Both the position numbers and the translations under genes were made by a program. From contig NW_023501101.1 of the NCBI RefSeq assembly GCF_014066305.1, forward strand, positions 186,001 to 250,000: a stretch of DNA of 64,000 bases, read 5' to 3'. The notes below the pieces were generated by a model, which saw only the letters and a program-made list of their open reading frames with translations, searched no databases and was not told the DNA's origin. This stretch comes from Letharia columbiana. Lineage: Eukaryota > Ascomycota > Lecanoromycetes > Lecanorales > Parmeliaceae. Below, piece by piece: positions 19,615-30,200 of this stretch. Numbering within the stretch: the first letter of the stretch is position 1; the number at the start of each line of letters is the position of its first letter.

Positions 19615-20804
19615 CTAGCAGCTGATATCCCTTTGTCCAAGCTTGCCACTGAGAATAAATACAGATGCAAATCTCGACGCCCGAGCCACGCATCTTGTCA
19701 GGCGAGCCAACTGTCTGAAGTTTGACAACGTCTGTTCAACCGGCGCCGGCAGCTGCCCTTGAATGATACGATAATCGTACTCCGAGCCGCCATCGTCACT
19801 CGCCTTGAGATATTCAAACCACGTGATGGACTTGTAGCAAGGAAATCTATTCAGATCCACATCACTGAGCTGGGAAACCCAAGCTTCTTTCGCCTCAAGG
19901 GTGCCACCGTTGAAAGAGCCAGTCTCTCCGATGCAAAAGTGCTTGTTGTAGCGAGCAGCGAACCCATCACAGAAAGCGCCATACACGCTGGCGAAGGCTG
20001 TCTCGGCTGGAGGGTAGTCGTCCATGCCAACGATGTCGACATACTCAGCTCCAGGCCAGCAGGGTTGGATGTTCTCAACAGTGTCGTAATTTGGGCACCA
20101 GAATATGAGGGGTTTGGAGTTGTTGGCTACAGCAGCGTGGACTTTCTGCCAGGCGGTGACGAATTCGTCCGTAGCTATTATGCATTGAATCAGTCCCATC
20201 TTGGATATCTGCCTCGTCGGTACTTACTGCCTCCGGCATAGACTTGCCCCTTGCCTGGCATACCAATTCATTTCATGCGCGGAACGAAGCCAGAGTTCAA
20301 TGCCTTGGGAAGTGAAACGTTCTAACACAATTTGATCCGCAACGATTGAAGTGATGTCCAAGAACTTGAATTTGGTTGGCATGATAACTGGTATGAATAC
20401 AGTGCCGGACTGCACGATGTCTCCCTTGATGCTATCGAACTGCTCGCCGATGTAAGGAAGCCCGCTGATCTGGGGATTGTATCCGTAGCTGTTCTCAGTG
20501 AGCACAAGATTGAACAGTCTTATGACGATGAGATCTTACGTGCTAGCGTGTTTGCCTGTGAGTCCATTGATGGTGGACATCAACGTACTACTCCGCCGGT
20601 TACAACAGTTAGGTAAGAATCCCCAATAAACTCCTCCAAAGCTTTGCATGCCACCTAGGGCGAGATCATTGCCGCAAGCATCCTAGATTGGTTCAGAATC
20701 TGCAGTTTCCAATGGGTTCAGCAGGTGCGTACCTTTCCTTCTAGCATCGCAGCGCAGCTGCCATCGATGATAAGAATGACCAAAGTAGACAGCTCGACCT
20801 TCAT
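19615..20804 (-). pseudogene. GH26-like beta-mannanase gene with a frameshift
   Basis: Exons begin at 20804 (MKVELSTLVILIIDGSCAA, signal peptide) and continue at 20540-20682, from 20488, and below. The protein has the clan GH-A layout: FGGVYWGFLP, GLTGKHAST, the acid/base motif LRSAHEMNWY, then IFWCPNYDTVENIQPCWPG, VDIVGMDDYPP and HFCIGETGSFNGG with the likely nucleophile Glu. Just after HEMNWY (about 20255-20265) the reading must move by one base to reach GKGQVYAGG. No GT-AG or GC-AG intron explains this, so the copy is probably frameshifted, unless it is an assembly error. A normal intron (GTAAGT...AATAG) follows. GH26 enzymes cut mannans; the family assignment rests on motifs only. Confidence 0.6.
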
Positions 20805-20861
20805 CTTTCCGGCAAGCGATGCCAGTAATTTCTGGTGTGCGGTACGCTTGGAAGGGAGCAT

Positions 20862-22818
20862 GTACGGCTACTTCTGGAGTGAATGAAGTTAAATGTTCTT
20901 GACTCTCAGCAAACGGCGCGAACGGCCGATATACTCAAGAATAGCGTATATTGTTCACCATGTTGTGAACCCGTGTTTCCCAATATACTTGGACAGCCTC
21001 AGGAGACATACACGGGTCGTAATCAATGCCTCACTGCAGAGCAACGATGGCTTGATTGAGAAGGAGGGCCAAACAAACACGATGAAAGACTGCATTTTCC
21101 GGCAGACATGCCAGAGCCGAAGCTCAATCGCCTCGTGTTTATCAGGATGGGCGGAAGTTGCAAAGGATCGGAATGTCCAAGCACGAGCTCGTCGGCTGCA
21201 GGATTTGCTTCAAGAATCATATCGTCCACCCGGCTCAAGCCTCTTTCGGGCCCCGTCAAATAAAATCCACATGGCTTTGGCTGCCGCAGGAATTCCGAGC
21301 AGACAGATGCATAGGCCATACAAAGCGCACTCTCAATAGACGAGCAGGCAGAGAGACTGAAGGTGTACGGTGGCCTGTGAAAAGATGTGAGTGGGTCTTC
21401 AACGCCTCCTTGGCCACGATCCAAGAGGAGACCACGTGGTATGAGACCTTCGGCAGCCATCTTGTCAATACCTTAAAAAACCGGCCGTCTACACATTCGG
21501 AAGGATCCAAATGTAGCCGTCAGCTGAGAGGTGAGCAAGTAGGGTGCATGCATACGGTTGGCCTCGTCATTGCAGCTCTCATTATACATGTCAAGCTGGC
21601 ACTCAAAAAATGGGGTTGCATTGGGAAGCTTGAGTATGAGCGTGTCAACGGATGCCGTCTAGAAGGCATGGTTCCTTGATGCGTTGGAGAAGAGCGGCCA
21701 GGGGCCAAATGTCACGAACTGCTGGTCTACTTCCTGACCTGGAAATACCTCGCCGCAGCTGACTAAGCCTTAGGCAACGCTTGACTGCGACTAAGCAATC
21801 GGAAGAGGTCAACATTAGGGTTCCCAGAACTCTAAGGTACTTTGCCTACCTTAAGGCTGAACGTCGACGTTAGGTAAGGCTACAGAATGATGTGCATGAG
21901 AACGGGCACTTACCGAGTGCCAAGTGGCGATGCGCGATGACCGTCAGAATGCATTCGTGACAGTAATGACAGTAATTACATTCTGGCCGTTGCACTGTAT
22001 CTCTGTAATCTCCGGATAGAGTTCCTCCGAGCGTGACTAAGCCATTTGTTGGCTGAAAATGCTCCAAAGTGAGGTCTTGGCGGTCTGCGGGCAGAGATCC
22101 TGTAGAGAAACAAGCCAAATATACATTCTCCATATATTCTTTTATATCATTAGTATGCCTCCCACCCTTGACTATACCGTCCGCTGTTCGCATCACAGTG
22201 CATGGAAATGATGCGCCAGGTTGTTTCTCTCGTGGTCGGCCTTTTTGAATACCGTTATTTGATAGCGAAATTTTTTTCAAAACCCTGGAATCTCCGAAAA
22301 ACCCTGAAAGTGCCTCAAACATCGGGGTGTACATGTGTAGCCACTACCTATCGGGTTAGCTGTGGCCTCTTTTGCTATGCCGTCCCGACATTTGAAAGTC
22401 TGGGTGCCAAGAGATGGCGAGGGCAGGACAGCGGATTTTTCGTAATGGTCTAACGGTCTAACGACCCGACCCGCCAATGTTGGCCCTAGGTGAATTGGTC
22501 ACAGACACAGTTACTATGAACATTCTATCCTTTCACTCGAAACACGAGATTCTCTTTCTATCTATACATACTTATACTAGTCTCTCCTGCACTGCCCAAG
22601 AATTGCGTTCCTGACGGCGTATAGCTGACTTCGTTTGCGTAATTGAATGCAGGCACTTTATCCCACACCCCCATCCCCCTTCGTCTCCCATCCAAACCAA
22701 ACCTCCTCGCTCTACTCAGAACCCCTGACTTACCACGGGTGAATTCCGTTGAAACATCTGAATAACGAACCTAGGACTGCCCGAAATCTGAGAGGCCGTT
22801 GACTTCCCAGCCGACTAC
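20862..22818. other. Gene-poor stretch, possible decayed coding
   Basis: Nothing is firmly supported. Minus-strand text around 21023-21510 reads like coding in two overlapping frames (ADELVLGHSDPLQLPPILIN and SYHVVSSWIVAKEALKTHSH) but cannot be joined with good splice sites. Around 21740-21890 there are repeated CTAAGG/CCTTA-type words. Confidence 0.4.
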
Positions 22819-23038
22819 GATGGAGCATACCGCCGTGCCGTACCACAGCGATGAGAGTCGCCACTACGGCTATGGTGCTCCTTCTGATTCCATGGGCAGC
22901 GTTCAGCTCAGGGCATTCGGCCCCCAAGAGTTCACGGGAGTAAACCGGGCGCGCTCGATGTCTTCTTGGCTAATATCAGAGAAATCCTACCGCATATATC
23001 GCGAAATTGCCAGAGTTTGGCATCACTGGTTGAGGTGA
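22819..23038 (+). other. Possible orphan 5' exon
   Basis: The ATG at 22819 opens 72 polar codons ending at a GTGAGG donor-like site. In a second frame the last part reads as a better amphipathic helix (ANIREILPHISRNCQSLASL). No downstream partner exon was found; 23040-23400 is unremarkable. Confidence 0.25.
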
Positions 23039-23401
23039 GGGTCTTCGTCTGTCTGCTTCTGAAAGTTCAATCAACACTCTTCTCTAAGCACTTACTACTA
23101 TCTCGAAGTGAATCTTTCTTGAGGCATTGCTCATTCCAATCATGTTTGGGGCTTGATATCGAGATGAGCCTTTGCTGCGTTTCGAAACCTCGAAGCCCGC
23201 ACTTCCAAACAATGGTTCTGTTGGAAGCGTACATCTTGTTATCTTATATCTGTGAGAAGCTGGCGTCGAAGGCCTTCGTTTCTCTGGCTTTCGATGATCT
23301 TCATTATAGATACAGTCAATCTGACTAATAAATCTATCTCTTTCTTGGTATTCTTTTCTGGTTACCATCGCTAATTCAAGCTTGCTGCAAACACTACTGC
23401 A

Positions 23402-24084
23402 ATGTCTCTGCACAACAAATATGAGAGAATGAAGGATGGCGTTGAAGAGTTCAACCACCAAGTATGTCCAGACAAATGATTTGTGCCATCTGCGTTGCGC
23501 CATCTGCGTTGCGCCTGCCCCTGTCACAGCTTACAAGTGCTGTAGCATCACCTCAAAAGTCCCACCCACAAGAGAGATGTATCCTCTAGAAGAATGCAAT
23601 TCGACCAAGCCAGGTGCATGGAACCTCCGAAGGCCTTTACTACGACTAGCTTCCGCTTATATCCGATCTGTGCCGTCGGCTTTTTATGCTCCACTATGAG
23701 TGGCTATGACAGCTCCCTACTGGACGGACTTCTGCAGAACCACGCTTTCAGAACCTACTTCCATGGGTCCAATAAGGGTATTTGGATGGGAATTGTCTCT
23801 TTGCTGTACCAAATCGGCTTTATCGTCGCAGTCCCGTTCTCGGGTCCCGCCTTGGATACGTGGGGTCGCAGAAAGGGCATCTTCATCGGCGTCTGTACTG
23901 TCATGACAGGTACTTCTATTCAGGGTACGACGATATACACCCACAGCTTCTCTCATTTCATGATCGGCCGATTCTTCTTAGGCTTTGGGGCTCAGCTGGC
24001 TACTTGCGGTGGTCCAATATACGTCGTGGAGATGTGCCATCCCGCCTACCGAGGCGTCGTCACTGGTCTCTACAACACCTTCTG
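23402..24084 (+). pseudogene. Truncated MFS sugar/lactose-type transporter, N-terminal part only
   Basis: Exons 23402-23461 and 23546-24084 (84-bp intron). After a hydrophilic start (MSLHNKYERMKDGVEEF) the sequence matches fungal MFS sugar transporters. Visible are FRLYPICAVGFLCSTMSGYD (TM1 with its Asp), LDTWGRRKGIF (the loop 2-3 D-x-x-GRR signature), GRFFLGFGAQLATCGGPIYV and CHPAYRGVVTGLYNTFW. These cover about five of twelve helices. A normal GTAAGC donor follows at 24085, but no transporter exon comes after it; the sequence changes to the 3' side of a minus-strand S66 peptidase. The gene is therefore cut off and unlikely to transport. Confidence 0.7.
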
Positions 24085-24109
24085 GTAAGCTGCCAGTCAT
24101 ACCTATAGT

Positions 24110-24902
24110 CACTAGGCTAACCTTTGCTCGCGTCGATGTCAGAGAGAATGGATCTTCTATCCTCTCGCCCATCGGATTTTCGAGCATCAGGATCAGGATC
24201 CGGTCGCAGTAATCCGGCCAGTATTTGGTTCCTGCTAAATGGAGGATGGGAGGTAAACAGCGACCGAAGATACGACCTGTTGCTTTGCCAGGTTGTAGCC
24301 ATGTCCAACCGGGCGATGGAGATTGTTCTCCAGGTCGCCGGGAGTCGGTGTCAAAGTCAGGCAATTTTGCGGCCCATTTGAAGGACCTTGGCATGGGGCC
24401 GATTGGCCTGCCGGCTGAACTCTGAAGCACGTAGAAGAGATGGTCGCTGGTGAACGGCAATGGCTGTGGGTAATCCCCCAACTCTGTGACGGCGGCGCTG
24501 CCATAGAAGGTTCGAAGACCGACCTGTGTGAAAAAGGTATGATGCAAGACACTAATTATCAGAGTATCCGCAAAAGATCTTCGGGTTCGCTTTGATGAGC
24601 CCGTAGTCTAAGTGTGGTAACAGCTCGTTCGCGTGACTGCCACCGACGGTGCAGATGATGGCTTTGATTGATTGATCTGCGAAGGCAGTGTGGATCTCTT
24701 CGCATCGCTGTAGGTTTGAGTCTCTGAAGGTGACAGGTTCGGAGTCGTTGGATATGACCTTGACGCGGTAGCCTAGGCGTTCTAGATGCGACTTTGCGCG
24801 TTCAAGGGGAGCCGGGAAGACGTGGTTGAGGCGTGCTGGAGGTGATATGAAGGCTATTGTGTCGCCTCTACGGAGGGCGAGAGGAATTGTTCCACTTACC
24901 AT
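24110..24902 (-). pseudogene. Truncated, frameshifted S66 LD-carboxypeptidase (MccF-like)
   Basis: The start at 24902 opens MVSGTIPLALRRGDTIAFIS, then GGSHANELLPHLDYGLIK and the nucleophile-elbow motif FCGYSD, all typical of serine peptidase family S66 (LD-carboxypeptidase / microcin C immunity MccF). Right after GYSD an extra A (about 24556-24557) breaks the frame and creates a stop. Skipping it restores VLHHTFFTQVGLRTFYGS, then IFGRCLPPILHLAGTKYWPD and ENPMGERIEDPF. The reading then ends about 24110-24130, at the junction with the truncated transporter, so the C-terminal segment with the expected catalytic His is missing. Bacterial-type peptidases of this family in fungi are often thought to be acquired by transfer; that origin is inference here. 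Confidence 0.72.
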
Positions 24903-25261
24903 GATATCTTCGTGACAAATTAGCTCAATGCTCACATCGCATTGCATTGCTTCACTTTGTACGTGGTAGTGAGATGACCAATGTCGTCAAGACTTTTTCA
25001 ACAAGCTTCGCCTTAACAATGGCGGAAATCCGGAATACAGCACAACCACTCGCTTGATCCGATATTCTTCGAATACCACCTCCCAAAAGGGGACGCCGAC
25101 ATGTAAGAGATATGTGAAAGGCTGGTGTTTGACTTAGTGAGGTGGCATTTCAGGTTTTTGCTGACGTAGTAAGCCCCAATAATGCCAAGAAAGCTCTGGG
25201 CTGTCAGGCTGCATTGCCAGTTCTGCAGTCATACCTTCCCCCCTTGCATTCGATCATAGCA

Positions 25262-27957
25262 ATGGCAAGATCTATATTTACCCCAAACCCACCTTTGACT
25301 TTGACTATGCGTTATCCCATCAGGGTCACGTGTATAACCGGCGAAAGCCAGAACCCGAATCTTTCACAAAGTGAGTGGAGGATCACTGTAGGTCTTTCTC
25401 ATTCAGCAATTATGAGTAACATTGGTTGTAAGTCATTATCACTGATTTGAGCTGCACTATTACGACAATCACTACCAAATCGTCCTCACTTACTTATGTC
25501 CTATTGTAGCACACTGGCAAGTCTCGAAGGTCTACTTGCCAGCAACACTACTTGCCATCTTCATCCTTTTCCCAGAGGTGTGTGCTTTCTTCAAGACAAA
25601 CATCTACAGCCAATCGAGCACCAATCACCGCCTCGACCGATGTTTGGTTTATTGTGATTGCTAATGTTGCCCCCGTAATGACCCTGCTCGGCGAACGGAA
25701 CGCCAGAGGATTCCTGCGGGTGTCTTCGTCTCGTGATCGGCTGTTTCTAATAGCAACCGCGCCACTTGGAATTTTCTCATTGATGATCTGTGTGATTCGC
25801 CTTAGCGGACCCCGTATCCTACGGCGACTCACTGGTCGTGAAGCGGACCCCAAGAGCGGGGCTCTGGTCGAGCTGACGCCGCTGAGTGTAGCTCCCACAA
25901 CGAGTGTCTACACACAACATGCTGTGGAGATGAAGCCAAGTGAGCGACGTGACGAAGCCGCATTCGTTTGTGTACATATCAAACAGACGGACAGTGTACG
26001 CGAAGCGTTGGCATCTTTCAAGCACATACTTCGCTCCAGAGTCGACAAGTTGAAAGGTGATGGCGATGGCAATGCCAGCACCCATCAAGAAGACTACGAA
26101 ATCGTACTTGGGATGAAGAGAAACCCATTGACCGCAGATGAGACAGCGAGGCTTGTATGGTCCGTTATAGCCGAGAATACGGAGATCGAAAGATCGCTAG
26201 CCGAGCGCGTCAAGTCAACATCTCTCAATTTCCGTGCAATGGGAATATGTCCAACTCAAACGGCCGCAATAGACCGTACCGCGAACCGCAGAGTGATTTC
26301 GAAGCCGCCCAATCTAGGCAATACTCTTGCTGGAGTCGGCTCCTGCATTGCTACGGGCGGAGTCCAACTTTCCGGATACTACGGGCTGCAAACGGAAAGT
26401 ACTGGCCTTAACACGCTCGTCATGGGACTCGTCGGATACTGTGGTATCGTAGTTTTTGCATTCATACTGCTTTTGATAATCGAAGACGAAATAGGGGTCG
26501 AGTCTGAAGACCTTCAGCCCATCTTCGATGACCCAGGCGTTGTATGGACGTTCAGCGACTCGCGTCACGCACAACATCAATCTTTTGACAAGCAGCACCA
26601 ACGGAACCTTGTGCAAGCTGCTCCAAAGAAACAATAGTCCTCACTAAAGCGACAGGCCATCACTTCCTTCGTCTGCGCAGGCCTCATGGGATCTTACGTG
26701 GTGTACTATCTAGGCGTACGAGTCGCAGTATGGTGGGTAGCTTTCGGAGAGCTATTGATAGTGGGACTTTCGGCTATTTTTCGTGCTTGGCGTATTAAAA
26801 AATTCCTCACGGCAAATGACCGAGAACTTGGCGAACACTGGTTAGGGACCTTCGGAGATGACCTCTCCAAATCTCTTCTTGAGATCGTTGCAATCATGGA
26901 GTACAAGACAGCCAGCTCAAGTGAACCTTCCGAGAGCATCGGAGAGAAACCGGTCTCGAGCCCAGTACTTGAGGAAGTATCGCCATCTTCGTCGCAAACA
27001 TTATCCAATTCCGATAGTGAGAAGACGATGTTGTGCTCTGACGGGATCACCCGATCTGATGAATTGGAAACCACGGAAACTTTGACCGAGAGCTGCACTC
27101 TAGTTGTTGCAAAACCGATCCGTCAATCCCTTCGAAACTGGTCAGGATGCGAAGACATAATGAAAGTGGCTCTCGAAATGGCAAAACACGTCTGCCAGTC
27201 TCAAAAATTTCGCAACCCTGGTCACCGGCTTGATATTTCTGACGTCCCGAGCTTCAAGCGCATCATTAGATTTCGGCTCATGATTTACGTGCCTGGTGTT
27301 CCATGGAAAGCCAATACCGACCTAGACTACATCCTAACCGAGGACTTCGATCTCCCTAACCTGTACCGCGACATCCTCAAGATATTCCATCTGTGCAGGG
27401 AGGTAAATGGGACTATTGTCAGACATGAGGCTCGGACGAAGGAAGCTTCAGCGGAAGTCAGCAATGTGCTATGCGGTCCCCTCGGTCATGTGACTGAGTC
27501 CAATCTTTCGGACGGCTGCACAATGACGCTCACCGATCTACTAATCGAGCTCCGCAACCAGAATTCTGTAGATATGAAAGCCTACACTTTAAACCAATCT
27601 GTCCTCCTCCCCATAATCCAATTAGCAACCATGTACGAATCCAACCGCGATGACCGCGAGAACCTCTTCTCCCGCATTCAAGAGTTGCAAAATGGACACA
27701 CGGACAGGCTCCGCGTGAGTGGCGGCAAACACCTCCCCACTCTGGAAGCCATCTTCGAAGAACACAAAACATGGCAGCATTTCATGACGCCGAAGCCCCC
27801 AGAGCCGTCGTCAGGGCCGTTACAGCCGAGAGATGAGACGAGTGGGCTTTATGGAAAGTCAGCAACGAGGAAGTCTACAATGGGGGAGAAGCGGAAGGAG
27901 AAACTTTGGTTGCAGGATATGGCGTTTAGGAGTCGACCAGGCAACCCTAGTCAGTAG
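25262..27957 (+). pseudogene. Multi-pass membrane protein gene with frameshift and in-frame TAG
   Basis: Exon 1 (25262-25427) joins by an 82-bp intron (GTAAGT...TTGTAG) to text with hydrophobic VYLPATLLAIFILFPE. The frame must gain one base near 25632-25642 to continue as DVWFIVIANVAPVMTLLGER. A long open part follows with further membrane helices (LFLIATAPLGIFSLMICVI; LVMGLVGYCGIVVFAFILLLI). The frame is stopped by TAG at 26635-26637, yet continues in the same frame to 27957 with FVCAGLMGSYVVYYLGVRVA and a soluble C-terminal region of about 350 residues. I know this as a fungal membrane-protein type without a named function. An alternative 96-bp intron (26542-26637, GTATGG...AATAG) would remove the stop, but not the frameshift. 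Confidence 0.55.
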
Positions 27958-28456
27958 ATGGAGCTGTGGGCTTTGATGATTGTTGGACAAACGCGAAGCG
28001 TGCAGACACTTGAGGCATTCTTGCACGGAGATCCGAAAGTGAGATATCGAACGAGCCATACTTGATTCCCCAAACTTTGCTTCTAGACTTGTTAAGCCTG
28101 AATATGTCCCCAGAAGTTGAGTTTGTTGCTGTGCCTAAATACACTACTTTAGTGGCGATTTGGGTATTTGTGTCCACGAAACCCTAGCGTGGCGTGGGAT
28201 GTAAACCTTTGTTCGGAACTGAATAGAGGCTCAATGTGCTAGTATTGCAGTATGGCGACAACACTAGCTACTCTATGCAGATTTCTACCTAAAGTACCGT
28301 ATGCACCGTGGAAATTCGCTTATGCAGAATTGGCAAGCCACGCTAGGCCAAATCGGACCGCACAGTGTTGCGGGACGGCTCAAACCGTGGTTTCCTCTGA
28401 GGTAGAACAGTGCCTTAGTACCACATTCACATTCACGTACAATCGCATCCAACCAA
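27958..28456. other. Intergenic
   Basis: No gene seen. It contains the promoter of the DUF952 gene. Confidence 0.5.
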
Positions 28457-28840
28457 ATGCCACCGCCACCGCCATCACCGTCATCCCTCCCAAAGTACGT
28501 CTACAAAATCCTCCCAGAAGCGCCTCCAGATCCACTGCCAGCCAGCCTACCGCTCTCTGCTATTGATGCCCAAGACGGCTTCATACATCTTTCCACCGCT
28601 GCACAGACGCCTGCTACTGCTGGTCGCTTCTTCTCTGCGAACGAGAAGCTGTGGGTGCTTAGGATACCTCTGAAGCAGATTGAGAGCAACGTAAAATGGG
28701 AAGAGGCGAAGAGCGGCTGCTTTGCCCATCTTTATGGAGCGGACCTAGGGCAAATGGAGATTGAAGACACGAAGGCGTTCACGAGAGGTGAAAGCGATGA
28801 TTGGACTGCCATTCTCGAGAAGGATGAATGGCTGTCTTGA
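28457..28840 (+). CDS. DUF952 family protein
   Basis: Intronless, 127 residues. After a Pro/Ser-rich leader (MPPPPPSPSSLPK) the DUF952 domain begins at YVYKILPEAP. It includes the family hallmark DGFIHLSTAAQTPATAGRFF and the late strand CFAHLYGADL. Members resemble glutathione S-transferase-like or ADP-ribosyl-type small domains in bacteria and fungi, and no reaction is established. The following 88 bp separate it from the convergent MED20 gene. Confidence 0.8.
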   Translation: MPPPPPSPSSLPKYVYKILPEAPPDPLPASLPLSAIDAQDGFIHLSTAAQTPATAGRFFSANEKLWVLRIPLKQIESNVKWEEAKSGCFAHLYGADLGQMEIEDTKAFTRGESDDWTAILEKDEWLS

Positions 28841-28927
28841 GATCTACTTGGACAGCTCCATCTCGGTGCTGTTGAAAGGCCCGGGACCTGGCAGCCAGCG
28901 GAATATGATTACTGAACACTAATTATG

Positions 28928-29680
28928 TCATCTCGGCCTCAGAAGCTCACACCACTGCCTTATGGTCCCCTCTCCATCTCCCAACCCCGGCACCCAGTAT
29001 ACTTCCCTCGCTCCACGCAATGCCAATCCCTCCCAGAAACCCTTGACCACCGCTTCCCCCACTTCCCAGCCCTCTTGTTCCTGCTCCGCCTCTTCACGAA
29101 TCCACGTAACCTCGCAGACCGCTCCTCTTCCCATCTGCCCACCTCCGCTGCCACCTTGCCTCAACTCTCCAACTCTAACCCTAAAATCGCCAATCTCAAA
29201 CGCATGCCCATAACCTGCACTTAGTATCTGACGCTGCTGCCACAGTGGGCCAAACTTCGAGACTATGAGTTGAATGAACTCTTCGCTCGATGGACCGGCG
29301 GCAATAGAGATTATGGTCGCCGGCTCCCCGCTTGCTGCTTCAGCACTTATATTGGATGAAGCTGGCGTTGGGGCTCTGATCTGAGAAGCGTTGTGGGTGG
29401 TCGTGATGGCGACAAACGTCCGTGGTGCGTGATGAGAGAGGCTCAGAATCTGGAGAAAGCGGGGACCGGGAGGTTTGGGTATGTCCACGCCATTCGTGAG
29501 AGAAGGGAACGGTTGGACGGAAGGCTGGGTGAAGGGCGTCTCGCGGAAAATGCGGTGGGAGAGTGTCCAGGGAGGCAGGGGAGAGAGATCGTAGTAGGAG
29601 GTGAGTTTGGCGAGGATGTCTTGGGTAGGATTGGAGTCTGGGCCGGAGGCGGGTAGGAAGTAGAGCGCCGTCACTGGCAT
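28928..29680 (-). CDS. med20: Mediator subunit 20 (SRB2/MED20)
   Basis: Single exon, 250 residues. The start MPVTALYFLP is characteristic of fungal MED20, a head-module subunit of the Mediator complex that bridges regulators and RNA polymerase II. PWTLSHRIFRETP, APRTFVAITTTH (beta-barrel strand) and FIQLIVSKFGPLWQQRQIL with AGYGHAFEIGDFRVRVGELRQ follow the TATA-binding-related family pattern. The C-terminal half is acidic and Glu-rich before VKGFWEGL. Recognition is from the N-terminal motif and overall layout. Confidence 0.75.
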   Translation of the reverse strand: MPVTALYFLPASGPDSNPTQDILAKLTSYYDLSPLPPWTLSHRIFRETPFTQPSVQPFPSLTNGVDIPKPPGPRFLQILSLSHHAPRTFVAITTTHNASQIRAPTPASSNISAEAASGEPATIISIAAGPSSEEFIQLIVSKFGPLWQQRQILSAGYGHAFEIGDFRVRVGELRQGGSGGGQMGRGAVCEVTWIREEAEQEQEGWEVGEAVVKGFWEGLALRGAREVYWVPGLGDGEGTIRQWCELLRPR

Positions 29681-30200
29681 GTCGCAGTAGAATTGGTGCT
29701 CAAATCATGGTGGTAGGTGTACCTCTAACTCATCCTCCAAAGCTCTCATTGAGGACCAGCACTCGCTCGCTCTGGCGCAAAGTTGGGAACAAGGCGTTGG
29801 AATGCGCAAGTTGACGAGGTTTGACAGCCAAGGCGCTATCTTTCAGGCCTCAGGCATCAATTTCTACCCTCGTACGCTGCTTCAATAACATTAGACCACG
29901 GCTTTACGATTTCCACTTCTCCGCTAAACATCAGGCATAAGAAGTCTCCGGGACTGAAAGTCACGAAGTCTTTCTGTGGAGCACTCTGAGCCACTTGGTA
30001 CACTTTGTTGCTGCCTCCATTGCCACTGCTCCTTTTCCGAAGATTAGCGCAAAATCAGGCATCAGCTTTTGTACAATGCAAAACGCAAGACCAAGCCCAC
30101 TTCAAATTATACACAGTCAATGATGATCAGGAAAAATTCCACGTCGCTGTTCTGATATCTCTCATTTTCACTTTCAGCAAAGGGCGTTGTTTGAAGCGGG
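29681..30200. promoter_or_regulatory. Divergent region between med20 and the HeLo-pseudokinase gene
   Basis: 520 bp holding both promoters. No canonical TATA box was seen. A plus-strand ORF beginning at 30005 overlaps the next gene in another frame and is not supported. Confidence 0.4.

Noticed and set aside
21023..21510. Two overlapping minus-strand frames as a gene
   Set aside because: They read partly protein-like, but no splice pair joins them and no family is recognised.
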